From: BOG-908 sp964242035
Lineage (GTDB): Bacteria > Pseudomonadota > Alphaproteobacteria > Acetobacterales > Acetobacteraceae
Direction of reading: 5' to 3'
Length of the DNA: 19,159 nucleotides
NCBI GenBank assembly: GCA_964242035.1
Contig: CAXTCL010000049.1
Coordinates: forward strand, 1 to 19,159
The position numbers and the translations under genes are program-made. Shown piece by piece: positions 7,875 to 14,379 of the stretch. The notes under the pieces are model-generated. The model was given only the letters and a program-made list of their open reading frames with translations. It had not been told where the DNA came from and did no database searches. Within the stretch, counting starts at the first letter, position 1. Every line of letters starts with the position of its first letter.

Positions 7875-8048
7875 AGGAAGTAAGGAAGAAAGGCCTTCTT
7901 TTTCGAAAAAAAGAAGCAAAAAACTTTTGGACCCGCTGTCGCGGACCTTTCCACCAGCCGCCGGTCGTGCGTGAGCACGCTCTCGCGTGACAGGGAGCAA
8001 AAGTTTTTTGGTCCTTTTTTTCAAAAAAGGACTGCTTGCCTTCCTTGC
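7875..8048. repeat. Composite palindromic intergenic repeat, copy E, between divergent genes
   Basis: Full copy separating the divergent YciI and ccmC genes. The left arm has the CTTC/GAAG apical stem (CTTCTTTTTCGAAAAAAAGAAG shortened here to its two halves) and the right arm has GTCC/GGAC. The core pairs CCGCTGTCGCG with CGCGTGACAGGG and ends in a small hairpin, CGTGC (7966-7970), loop GTGA, GCACG (7975-7979), a GNRA-type loop if transcribed rightward. As no gene ends here, a pure terminator role does not explain this copy. Any promoters for the two genes must be inside or overlap it. Confidence 0.9.
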
Positions 8049-8099
8049 CTGTCTTCCCTCCTCAATGGACACAAAACCAAGCTCTGCTAGGATCGCCAA

Positions 8100-8870
8100 G
8101 TGGACGCCACAACCAGCCTGACCGCCCCGCTCGCCCGCCGCAGCCTGCACAGGTTCGCCAACCCCGGCCGTTTCCTGCGCCTGGCCGCGCGTGTGCAGCC
8201 CTGGCTCACCTGGCCCGCCTTGCTGATCACCGGCGCCGGGCTGTTCTGGGGCCTGTTCCTCTCGCCTGCGGATTACCAGCAGGGCGATGCCGTCCGCATC
8301 ATGTACATCCACGTGCCCTTCGCCTGGCTCTCCATGCTTGGCTACACCGGCCTGGCAGCCGCCGCCGTGCTCTCGCTTGTCTGGCGCCATCCGCTGGCAG
8401 ACCTGGCCGCCGCCGAGATCGGCCCCGTCGGCGCTACCGTCACCGCGCTCTGCCTGGTCACCGGCAGCCTGTGGGGCAAGCCCATGTGGGGCGCCTGGTG
8501 GGTGTGGGACGCACGGCTGACCAGCGAGCTCGTGCTGTTCTTCCTCTATTGCGGCCACATCCTGCTGATACGCGCCTTCGACGACCAGGAGCGCGGCTAC
8601 CGCGCCGGCGCCATACTCGCCCTGGTCGGCGTGGTGAACCTGCCTGTCATCCACTATAGCGTCACCTGGTGGAATTCGTTACACCAAGGCAACAGCATTG
8701 GGCTGACCGGATCGAACACCATGGACAGCCGTATGCTCTGGCCGCTGGCGATCGCCGCACTCGGCACCACGTTCGGATTTGGCGCCATCGTGGTCGCCCG
8801 CCTGCGCGCCGCGGTCATGGAGCGCAGGTTGCGCGGTTTGCTGATGGCCCAGGCGGAGAGCGTCGCATGA
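8100..8870 (+). CDS. ccmC: Haem exporter/handling protein CcmC
   Basis: Inner-membrane haem-handling protein of System I cytochrome c biogenesis; with CcmD it loads haem onto the chaperone CcmE. The 256-residue product has about six hydrophobic segments. The tryptophan-rich WWD motif WGAWWVWDARLTS is at 130-142, flanked by the conserved periplasmic histidines H71 (YIHVP) and H185 (VIHYSVTWW). The start is a GTG at 8100 with AGGA 7 bases upstream; an earlier ATG at 8065 is in another frame. It is the first gene of the cluster. ccmA and ccmB, which usually precede it and form the associated ABC transporter, are absent, so they must be elsewhere. The stop overlaps the ccmD start as ATGA. Confidence 0.97.
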   Translation: MDATTSLTAPLARRSLHRFANPGRFLRLAARVQPWLTWPALLITGAGLFWGLFLSPADYQQGDAVRIMYIHVPFAWLSMLGYTGLAAAAVLSLVWRHPLADLAAAEIGPVGATVTALCLVTGSLWGKPMWGAWWVWDARLTSELVLFFLYCGHILLIRAFDDQERGYRAGAILALVGVVNLPVIHYSVTWWNSLHQGNSIGLTGSNTMDSRMLWPLAIAALGTTFGFGAIVVARLRAAVMERRLRGLLMAQAESVA

Positions 8871-9028
8871 TCAACCCCCTCACCTACGACCACGCGAGCT
8901 ACATCGCGGCCGCCTACAGCCTGTTCGCCGCCGCCACGCTGTATTTCACCCTCGGCGCCCGCCTCCGTTTAGCCACCGCCGCCCGCCGCCTGCGCGCCGC
9001 AGACCCACGCGCCCGGCAGCGCCCATGA
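8867..9028 (+). CDS. ccmD: Haem exporter accessory protein CcmD
   Basis: A 53-residue single-span membrane protein that works with CcmC to release holo-CcmE. It begins with a short periplasmic stretch containing YDHASYIAAAY, typical of alphaproteobacterial CcmD. This is followed by one transmembrane segment (roughly residues 12-31) and a basic cytoplasmic tail rich in Arg and Ala. Its ATG at 8867 shares bases with the ccmC stop (ATGA), indicating coupled translation. At its own end, the TGA overlaps an ATG at 9025 that opens only five codons; this may help ribosomes reach the ccmE start 11 bases later. Identification rests on size, topology and position as much as on sequence. Confidence 0.9.
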   Translation: MINPLTYDHASYIAAAYSLFAAATLYFTLGARLRLATAARRLRAADPRARQRP

Positions 9029-9038
9029 CGCGCCACCC

Positions 9039-9542
9039 ATGACACGCAAAGGCCGCCGCCTCGTAGCCCTGCTCGCCTGCATGACCGGCCTGGGCACCGC
9101 CAGCGCGCTCACGCTGAACGCGTTCAGCGACAACCTCGTCTTCTTCATGTCCCCAGGCGACATCGCCGCCAAAGACCCATCCCCCGGCCGCACCATACGC
9201 CTCGGCGGCCTGGTCCAGGCCGGGTCGCTGCGCACCACCCAAGACGACGGCGAGCCCACCGCCCACTTCGTCGTCACCGACGGCGCGCACACCATCCCGG
9301 TCACCTATCGCGGCATCCTACCGGACCTGTTCCGGGAGGGCCAAGGGGTCGTGACGTTGGGCACCATCCAGCCGGACCGCAGCTTCCGCGCCCAGGAAGT
9401 ATTGGCAAAGCACGACGAGACCTACATGCCGAAGGACGTCGCCGACGCGCTGAAGCGCTCCGGCCACTGGAACCCGGCGAAAGGCGCCGCCCCGCCGGCA
9501 AGCACGTGGCAGGCAGCGATCGCGTCCACAAAAGGCAGCTAA
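9039..9542 (+). CDS. ccmE: Cytochrome c maturation haem chaperone CcmE
   Basis: Periplasmic haem chaperone anchored by one N-terminal membrane span (about residues 7-26). It receives haem covalently from CcmC and delivers it to CcmF. The 167-residue product ends its OB-fold domain with the haem-binding motif LAKHDETYMP. H125 is the covalent attachment histidine and Y129 the axial ligand candidate, so it is the classic HxxxY type. The ATG at 9039 gives the usual short cytoplasmic basic start, TRKGRR. It follows ccmD by 10 bases and precedes ccmF by 5 bases, consistent with one transcript. Confidence 0.96.
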   Translation: MTRKGRRLVALLACMTGLGTASALTLNAFSDNLVFFMSPGDIAAKDPSPGRTIRLGGLVQAGSLRTTQDDGEPTAHFVVTDGAHTIPVTYRGILPDLFREGQGVVTLGTIQPDRSFRAQEVLAKHDETYMPKDVADALKRSGHWNPAKGAAPPASTWQAAIASTKGS

Positions 9543-9547
9543 CTCCC

Positions 9548-11503
9548 ATGATACCCGAAATCGGCCACTTCGCGCTCGCCATGGCCTGCGCGCTCGCCTT
9601 CGCCCAGGCCGTGATCGGCCTCTGGGGCGGCCACAGGCGGGACATGCGGCTGATGTCGGCCACCCCCGGCCTCGCCGTCGGCCAGCTTGTGGCCCTCGGC
9701 ACCGCCGCCCTCTGCCTCGTACTCGCCGCCGCCGGCGACGATTTCTCCGTGATAAATATCGCCGAGAACAGCGCCATCGCCAAACCGCTGCTCTACAAGA
9801 TCTCGGGCACCTGGGGAAACCACGAGGGCTCCATCCTCCTCTGGGGCCTGATCCTGGGCATTTGCGGCGGCCTGGTCGCCGGCTTCGGCCGAAACCTGCC
9901 GTCCTCGCTGCGCGCCCGCGTGCTCGGCGTGCTCGGCGGCACGTCCGCCGGCTTCCTGCTGTTCTGCCTGCTCACCTCCAACCCGTTCCTGCGCAGCTTC
10001 CCCGCCCCGCCTGACGGCCAGGGCATGAACCCGCTGCTGCAGGACCCTGGCCTCGCCTTCCACCCTCCCATCCTCTACATGGGCTATGTCGGCTTCGCCG
10101 TGCCGTTCGCCTTCGCCGTCGCCGCCCTGCTGGAAGGCCGCATAGACGCCGCCTGGGGCCGCTGGGTTCGCCCGTGGGCGCTGGTATCCTGGTGCTTCCT
10201 GACCTGCGGCATCGCCATGGGCTCCTGGTGGGCCTACTACGAGCTCGGCTGGGGCGGCTACTGGTTCTGGGACCCGGTCGAGAACGCCTCGCTGATGCCC
10301 TGGCTCACCGGCACCGCGCTGGTGCACTCCGCCATCGTCGTGGAAAAGCGCGAGAGCCTGAAGATTTGGACCGTGCTGCTGGCCATCGGCACGTTCAGCC
10401 TGTCGCTCTCCGGCACCTTCCTGGTGCGCTCCGGCATCCTAAACTCGGTGCACGCCTTCGCCCAAGACCCGGCACGCGGCGTGTTCATCCTTGGCCTCCT
10501 TGCTTTGGTCATCGGCGGCTCGCTGCTGCTGTTCGCCTTCCGGGCGCCCCTGCTTAAATCCGGCGGCGTGTTCGCCCCCGTCTCGCGTGAGGGCGCGCTG
10601 GTGCTTAACAACATCCTGCTGTGCTCGATCTGCTCCGTGGTTATCGTGGGGACCATGTACCCGCCGTTCGCGGACCTCCTGCTCGGCCAGAAAATCAGCG
10701 TCGGCGCGCCGTTCTTCAACGCGACCGTCTTGCCGCTCGCCATCCCGCTGTTCGTCGCCATGGCGATGGGCCCGCTGCTGCCCTGGAAACGCGGCCGCCT
10801 CGGCCCGGTGCTGGCCCACGCCTGGTGGGCAGCGCTCGCCGCCTTCATCGTCGCCGGCGTGTGCAGCATCGGCATGCGCATCCTGCCCGCACTCGCCTTC
10901 GGTGCGGCTGCCTGGATCATCCTCGGCTCCTTCGCCGAAGTGGTTGAGCGCACGCTGCTGTTCCGCGCGCCGGTCGCCAACAGCGTGCGACGCGCCCGCG
11001 GCCTCCCCGTCGCCGTCCTCGGCGCCGCCATCGCCCACGCCGGCATGGGCGTCACGGTCGCCGGCATCGCCGGCATGTCACTCTCCTCCAACAAGATCGT
11101 CGAAGCCAAGGCAGGTGACCATTTTAGCGTCGGCGGCTACGAGTGGACCCTGCTTTCCATCGACTCCGAGAAAGGCCCGAACTACGACGCCCGCGTCGCC
11201 GCCATCGAAGTCACCCAGCACGGCGCTCCCGTCGCCATCATGCGGCCCTCCCGGCGGGACTTTACCTCGCAGAAGCAGACTACCAGCGACGTCGCCATAC
11301 GCACCAACTTCATGCGGGATCTCTACGCTGTGGTGGGCGACGAGCGCGACGGCTCGGCCGTATTGCGCCTGCACGTAAACCCGCTGGCTCCCTGGATTTG
11401 GCTCGGCGGCGTCATTATGGCCGCCGGTGGCGCGCTGTCTTTGGCGGACCGCCGGCTGCGCGTGGGTGCCCCGTCGCGCATACGCAACGCCGTGCCCGCC
11501 TGA
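9548..11503 (+). CDS. ccmF: Haem lyase subunit CcmF
   Basis: Large integral membrane haem lyase component that takes haem from CcmE and, with CcmH and CcmI, attaches it to the CXXCH motif of apocytochrome c. The 651-residue length is normal. Visible landmarks are ISGTWGNHEGSILLW (85-99), FHPPILYMGY with H172, the WWD motif WGGYWFWDPVEN (235-246), and LVH with H260. Many hydrophobic segments follow, with a large periplasmic domain near the C-terminus (about 525-620). The ATG at 9548 gives the family-typical N-terminus beginning IPEIGHFAL; the open frame upstream lies inside ccmE and is not used. It ends 1 base before the ccmG start. Confidence 0.97.
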   Translation: MIPEIGHFALAMACALAFAQAVIGLWGGHRRDMRLMSATPGLAVGQLVALGTAALCLVLAAAGDDFSVINIAENSAIAKPLLYKISGTWGNHEGSILLWGLILGICGGLVAGFGRNLPSSLRARVLGVLGGTSAGFLLFCLLTSNPFLRSFPAPPDGQGMNPLLQDPGLAFHPPILYMGYVGFAVPFAFAVAALLEGRIDAAWGRWVRPWALVSWCFLTCGIAMGSWWAYYELGWGGYWFWDPVENASLMPWLTGTALVHSAIVVEKRESLKIWTVLLAIGTFSLSLSGTFLVRSGILNSVHAFAQDPARGVFILGLLALVIGGSLLLFAFRAPLLKSGGVFAPVSREGALVLNNILLCSICSVVIVGTMYPPFADLLLGQKISVGAPFFNATVLPLAIPLFVAMAMGPLLPWKRGRLGPVLAHAWWAALAAFIVAGVCSIGMRILPALAFGAAAWIILGSFAEVVERTLLFRAPVANSVRRARGLPVAVLGAAIAHAGMGVTVAGIAGMSLSSNKIVEAKAGDHFSVGGYEWTLLSIDSEKGPNYDARVAAIEVTQHGAPVAIMRPSRRDFTSQKQTTSDVAIRTNFMRDLYAVVGDERDGSAVLRLHVNPLAPWIWLGGVIMAAGGALSLADRRLRVGAPSRIRNAVPA

Positions 11504-11504
11504 C

Positions 11505-12062
11505 ATGGACGCCGCGATCGCCAGACGCCGCCTGCTCCTCCTCGCCCCGCTTGGCGTGGTGGCGGCTTGCGGCGGCGCGTTCTGGCTGATGCTGGACCGC
11601 ATGCAGACCGGCCGGTTCGACCCGCATGACATCGGCAACCCCATGCTGGGCAAACCGATGCCAACATTCGACCTGCCGCCTGTCGCACCCTCCCAGGGCT
11701 TCTCCAGCCGTGACCTGCTAGCCGCCGCCGCAAAGAAGCCGGTGCTGCTGAACTTCTTCGCCTCCTGGTGCATACCCTGCGCCTCCGAGGCCGAATCTCT
11801 GGCCGCCCTAGCAGCCCAGGGCGTGCAGCTTTGGGGCATCGCCTACAAGGACAAGCCGGAAAAGACCCGCGCCTTCCTGGACCAGTACGGCAACCCCTAC
11901 GCCCGCATCGCCGCCGACACCACCGGCAGCACCTTCATAGATTTCGGCCTCTACGGCGTGCCGGAAAACTTCCTCATCGACGCCACTGGCCACATAGCCT
12001 GGCACCTGGCCGGCCCGGTCTCCGAGCCGATGATCCCGAAGATCGTGAGCCTGCAATCGTGA
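11505..12062 (+). CDS. ccmG: Thiol:disulfide interchange protein CcmG (DsbE)
   Basis: Membrane-anchored periplasmic thioredoxin-like protein that keeps apocytochrome c or CcmH cysteines reduced before haem attachment. The 185-residue product has a basic start and one transmembrane anchor (about 9-30). A thioredoxin domain follows, with the active site ASWCIPCASE (C89, C92), the GIAYKDKPEK segment typical of CcmG, and the cis-proline loop GVPENFLID (P153). The ATG at 11505 follows the ccmF stop after 1 base. The TGA stop overlaps a GTG (12059-12062 reads GTGA), the in-frame start candidate of ccmH. Repeat copy F begins immediately after it. Confidence 0.96.
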   Translation: MDAAIARRRLLLLAPLGVVAACGGAFWLMLDRMQTGRFDPHDIGNPMLGKPMPTFDLPPVAPSQGFSSRDLLAAAAKKPVLLNFFASWCIPCASEAESLAALAAQGVQLWGIAYKDKPEKTRAFLDQYGNPYARIAADTTGSTFIDFGLYGVPENFLIDATGHIAWHLAGPVSEPMIPKIVSLQS

Positions 12063-12643
12063 GGACAGCAAGAAAGCAGGTCTTTTTTGAAAAAAAGAAC
12101 CAAAAAACTTTTACCCCCGCCGGCCGCGCTTCGTTGACGCGCACGCCTCCACGCGACGCGACAGCGCAAACAAAAGCTTTTTGCTTCTTTTTCTCGAAAA
12201 AGAAGGCCTTCCTTGCCTTCCTCCTATTATCCACACCCGCGCTAGCCATCTCCGACCCGCGCGAAATGCTTGCCGACCCCGCCCAGGAAGCCCGAGCCGA
12301 GCAGGTGGGCAGCCAACTACGCTGCCTCGTCTGCCAGAACGAATCCATCGAGGACAGCAACGCCGACCTGGCCAAGGACCTGCGCGCCGTAGTGCGCCAG
12401 CACGTGACCGCCGGTGACACCGACAAGCAGATCATGGCCTGGATGGTCGCCAGATACGGCAACTTCGTCCGCCTGCGTCCGCCACTGACCGCCGCCACCT
12501 TCCTGCTCTGGTTCACCCCCGCGCTAGCGCTGCTGGCTGGCGCCGCCGCGGCACTGCTCGGCCGAAGGCGCCCTGCAACCGTGCCTCCCCCCCTTACCAA
12601 GGCCGAACAGGCCCGCCTGGCCGAGCTGAGCCGCACGGCGTGA
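12059..12643 (+). CDS. ccmH: Cytochrome c maturation protein CcmH, with a repeat captured in its 5' end
   Basis: CcmH is a membrane-anchored redox protein of the haem ligation complex. The active site LRCLVCQN (C89 and C92 when counted from the GTG), the following IEDSNADLAKDLR region and a single C-terminal membrane span (about 145-170) identify it. The start is unusual. No ATG precedes the signal peptide. The in-frame candidates are GTG 12059, overlapping the ccmG stop as GTGA, and TTG 12134 inside the repeat. Between them and the mature part (from ISDPREML) the frame runs through repeat copy F. The right arm of that copy encodes SKKKAFLAFL, which serves as the basic n-region and start of the hydrophobic core, followed by LLSTPALA as cleavage site. 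From the GTG the protein is 194 residues and from the TTG 169; typical CcmH is about 130-160. The 3' end overlaps ccmI as GTGA. Confidence 0.88.
   Translation: MRTARKQVFFEKKNQKTFTPAGRASLTRTPPRDATAQTKAFCFFFSKKKAFLAFLLLSTPALAISDPREMLADPAQEARAEQVGSQLRCLVCQNESIEDSNADLAKDLRAVVRQHVTAGDTDKQIMAWMVARYGNFVRLRPPLTAATFLLWFTPALALLAGAAAALLGRRRPATVPPPLTKAEQARLAELSRTA
12067..12224. repeat. Composite palindromic repeat, copy F, inside the ccmG-ccmH junction
   Basis: Full copy lying within the ccm operon instead of between units. The left apical hairpin TCTTTTTTGAAAAAAAGA is extended by GG/CC, and A-tract CAAAAAACTTTT follows. The core is GC-rich with GCGCGTTG-like segments facing CGACGCGACAGCG, and its left side is ACCCCCGCCGG in place of the CTGTCG type. 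The right arm carries CAAAAGCTTTTTGCTTC and a stem CTTCTTTTT/AAAAAGAAG around CTCG. It is read in frame as part of ccmH. Confidence 0.88.
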
Positions 12644-13359
12644 CCTGGCTGGCCCTGCTTGCTCTCGCGGTGCTCACGCTGGCGCCGCTAGCCTGGACCA
12701 TGCTGCGCGGCGGCCGGCTGCGCGGCCGGCGCGATGCCGCCCTGGCGCTCCATCGCGCCCAGCTCACGGAGCTGGACCGCGACATGGCCGAGCACCGCCT
12801 GCTGCCCGCCGAACATGCGGCCGCCAAATTGGAAGTGCAGCGCCGTCTCCTCGCCGAGGCCGACGCGGCCGAAGCCGGCGCCCGCAGCTCCGGCCCGCTT
12901 GCCCTGGTAATCACCGCCGCCCTAGTCCCAGCAGTGGCGCTGGTCCTGTATGCCGCCCACGGCACGCCGGACTATCGGCAGGCCGCTCAACAAGCACAGG
13001 CCAACCTGCACGCGCAGGCAAGCGCGGAAGACGAGGCGATGATCGCCCGCCTGCGCGCGACGCTCAACAGGATGGATCCGCACGCGGAAGAAACCCGCCG
13101 CGGCTACGTCATGCTCGGCCGCGCGGAGCTCGCCATGGGCCACCTGCACGAAGCAGCCGACGCTTGGCGCTCCGCCCTTGCGGTCCGCTTCGAGCCTGAT
13201 CTTGGCGCGCAGACCGCGGAGGTGATCACCGAAGCGGATTCGCAGGTCACGCCGGAGGCGGCCGACCTGTTCAAGCGGGCTTTGGCCGAGGCGCCGGCGG
13301 ACGCGCCGTGGCGGCAGGACGTGACGAAGCGGCTGGCTCAGACGGGCGCCGGTAAGTAA
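12640..13359 (+). CDS. ccmI: Cytochrome c biogenesis protein CcmI (CycH-like, TPR)
   Basis: Apocytochrome c chaperone that presents the substrate C-terminus to the CcmF/CcmH ligation complex. The 239-residue product has two membrane spans (about 1-20 and 86-107). Between them is a basic, coiled-coil-prone cytoplasmic loop, including HRAQLTELDRDMAEHRL, the typical CcmI loop. A periplasmic part (about 108-239) contains at least one TPR-like unit (GYVMLGRAELAMGHLHEAADAWRSAL). It is shorter than many alphaproteobacterial CcmI proteins, which often exceed 350 residues, so the periplasmic TPR domain is reduced. The GTG start at 12640 overlaps the ccmH stop (GTGA). It is the last ccm gene, followed directly by repeat copy G. 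Confidence 0.93.
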   Translation: MTWLALLALAVLTLAPLAWTMLRGGRLRGRRDAALALHRAQLTELDRDMAEHRLLPAEHAAAKLEVQRRLLAEADAAEAGARSSGPLALVITAALVPAVALVLYAAHGTPDYRQAAQQAQANLHAQASAEDEAMIARLRATLNRMDPHAEETRRGYVMLGRAELAMGHLHEAADAWRSALAVRFEPDLGAQTAEVITEADSQVTPEAADLFKRALAEAPADAPWRQDVTKRLAQTGAGK

Positions 13360-13537
13360 GGAAGCAAGCAGTCCTTTTTTGAAAAAAAGGACCAAAAAAC
13401 TTTTGCTTCCCCCGCCTGCACCAGGGCCCGGCCGTTCTGCCAACGCGGGCGCTTGCAGAACCAATGCAGGCCGTGGTGCAGGCAGGACCAGAAGTTTTTT
13501 GCTTTTTTTTTCAAAAAAGAAGGCCTTCCTTGCTTCC
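13360..13537. repeat. Composite palindromic intergenic repeat, copy G
   Basis: Full copy beginning at the base after the ccmI stop. The left arm is of GTCC/GGAC type; the right arm is of CTTC/GAAG type with one long T-run. The core is the clearest long palindrome of the set: GCCTGCACCA (13414-13423) pairs with TGGTGCAGGC (13474-13483), and inside it GTTCTGC (13434-13440) pairs with GCAGAAC (13455-13461). This core sequence is unrelated to the CTGTCG cores of copies A, B, D and E. Confidence 0.92.
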
Positions 13538-13550
13538 TCGCCCACCCGAC

Positions 13551-13715
13551 ATGACGAGCATGGAACACGACCCCAAGCCCCCAGCCACCCAGCAGGATGC
13601 CGGCCCCAAGCCAGACGGCACCACGCCCTTGCCAAAAGAGATCGGCGGCCCGAAAGGCCCCGAGCCAACCCGCTTCGGCGACTGGGAAGTAAAAGGCCGC
13701 TGCACTGATTTCTAA
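13551..13715 (+). CDS. DUF1674 protein, SDHAF4-like succinate dehydrogenase assembly factor
   Basis: A 54-residue protein carrying the DUF1674 C-terminal signature EIGGPKGPEPTRFGDWEVKG followed by RCTDF, at the extreme C-terminus as in the family. The eukaryotic member (Sdh8/SDHAF4) helps assemble the flavoprotein subunit of succinate dehydrogenase; a similar role here is inference. The N-terminal half is proline-rich and low in complexity, as is common. The ATG at 13551 follows repeat copy G by 13 bases, and an in-frame ATG at 13560 is an alternative. The open frame upstream is translated repeat. The last 11 bases overlap the probable start of the short-chain dehydrogenase. Confidence 0.9.
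   Translation: MTSMEHDPKPPATQQDAGPKPDGTTPLPKEIGGPKGPEPTRFGDWEVKGRCTDF
13690..13698 (+). promoter_or_regulatory. Candidate ribosome binding site for the dehydrogenase with CTG start
   Basis: TAAAAGG at 13690-13696 lies 8 bases before the CTG at 13705. This is the best purine-rich match upstream of the dehydrogenase and favours the CTG (or the ATT at 13708) over later codons. Confidence 0.4.
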
Positions 13716-14379
13716 GGCTCCGGCCCCGCCGCGCACCCTTGTCCTGGGCTGCAACGGCGGCATCGGCGCCGCGCTGGCCGTCACCACCCAGGCCACCGGT
13801 CTGAGCCGCACGTCCACGCCCCCGATCGAGCTCACCGACGAGGGCAGCCTCGCCGCCGCTGCCGCCAGCCTGCGCGACCAGCCGCCATTCACCCGCATCA
13901 TCGCCGCCACCGGCGCGCTCGTCATCGGCGGCGCCGGCCCGGAGAAGCGCCTGGCCGACCTGGACCCCCAGGCGATGGCACGCGCCTTCGCCATCAACAC
14001 GATCGGTCCCGCACTGCTGATCAAGCACTTCGCCGACCTGCTGCCCCGGCAAGGTCGCTGCGTCCTCGCCATGCTCTCCGCCAGAGTCGGCAGCATAGGC
14101 GACAACCGACTCGGCGGCTGGTACTCCTACCGCGCCGCCAAGGCCGCGCTGAACCAGGTCGTGCGCACCGCCGCGATCGAAATCGCGCGCCGCCGGCCGG
14201 ACGCCCTGCTGCTCGCTTTGCATCCCGGCACCGTGCGCACCCGCCTGTCGGCCGCGTTCACGTCGCCTGAACAGGGTTTGACGCCGGAGGAGTCAGCCGC
14301 CCGGCTGCTCGCGGTTATGGATGCCGCGACGGAAAGCGGGGTGTTTCTGGATCAGAACGGCGCTGTGGTGCCCTGGTAA
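13705..14379 (+). CDS. Short-chain dehydrogenase/reductase (SDR) with non-standard start codon
   Basis: A complete classical-type SDR of about 224 residues, probably an NAD(P)-dependent cytoplasmic oxidoreductase; the substrate is unknown. Counting from the CTG, the Rossmann motif TLVLGCNGGIG spans 11-21 and AATGAL is the NNAG-equivalent. N98 (INTIGP), S125 (MLSARVGS), Y142 and K146 (YSYRAAK) form the catalytic tetrad, and the HPGTVRTRL segment after the active site is intact. No ATG, GTG or TTG lies between the in-frame stop at 13690-13692 and the Rossmann strand. The first ATG at 13973-13975 would delete the cofactor site. CTG 13705 (spacing 8 from AAAAGG) or ATT 13708 is therefore the likely start, overlapping the DUF1674 stop and suggesting translational coupling. 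Repeat copy H starts right after the stop codon. The reading frame shows no decay. Confidence 0.82.
   Translation: MISKAPAPPRTLVLGCNGGIGAALAVTTQATGLSRTSTPPIELTDEGSLAAAAASLRDQPPFTRIIAATGALVIGGAGPEKRLADLDPQAMARAFAINTIGPALLIKHFADLLPRQGRCVLAMLSARVGSIGDNRLGGWYSYRAAKAALNQVVRTAAIEIARRRPDALLLALHPGTVRTRLSAAFTSPEQGLTPEESAARLLAVMDAATESGVFLDQNGAVVPW

Noticed and set aside
8065..8121. Short ORF of 18 codons overlapping the ccmC start
   Set aside because: It has no ribosome site and its frame ends inside ccmC. It could be a leader peptide, but nothing supports this beyond an ATG.
7566..8654. Long upstream extension of the EVE reading frame
   Set aside because: It runs through YciI in another frame, through copy E and antisense to ccmC. 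The family start and GTGA overlap at 7565 are clear.
12067..12224. ccmH as a pseudogene disrupted by a repeat
   Set aside because: The frame is open through the repeat, the CxxC site, membrane anchor and coupled overlap to ccmI are intact, and a plausible signal peptide is formed.
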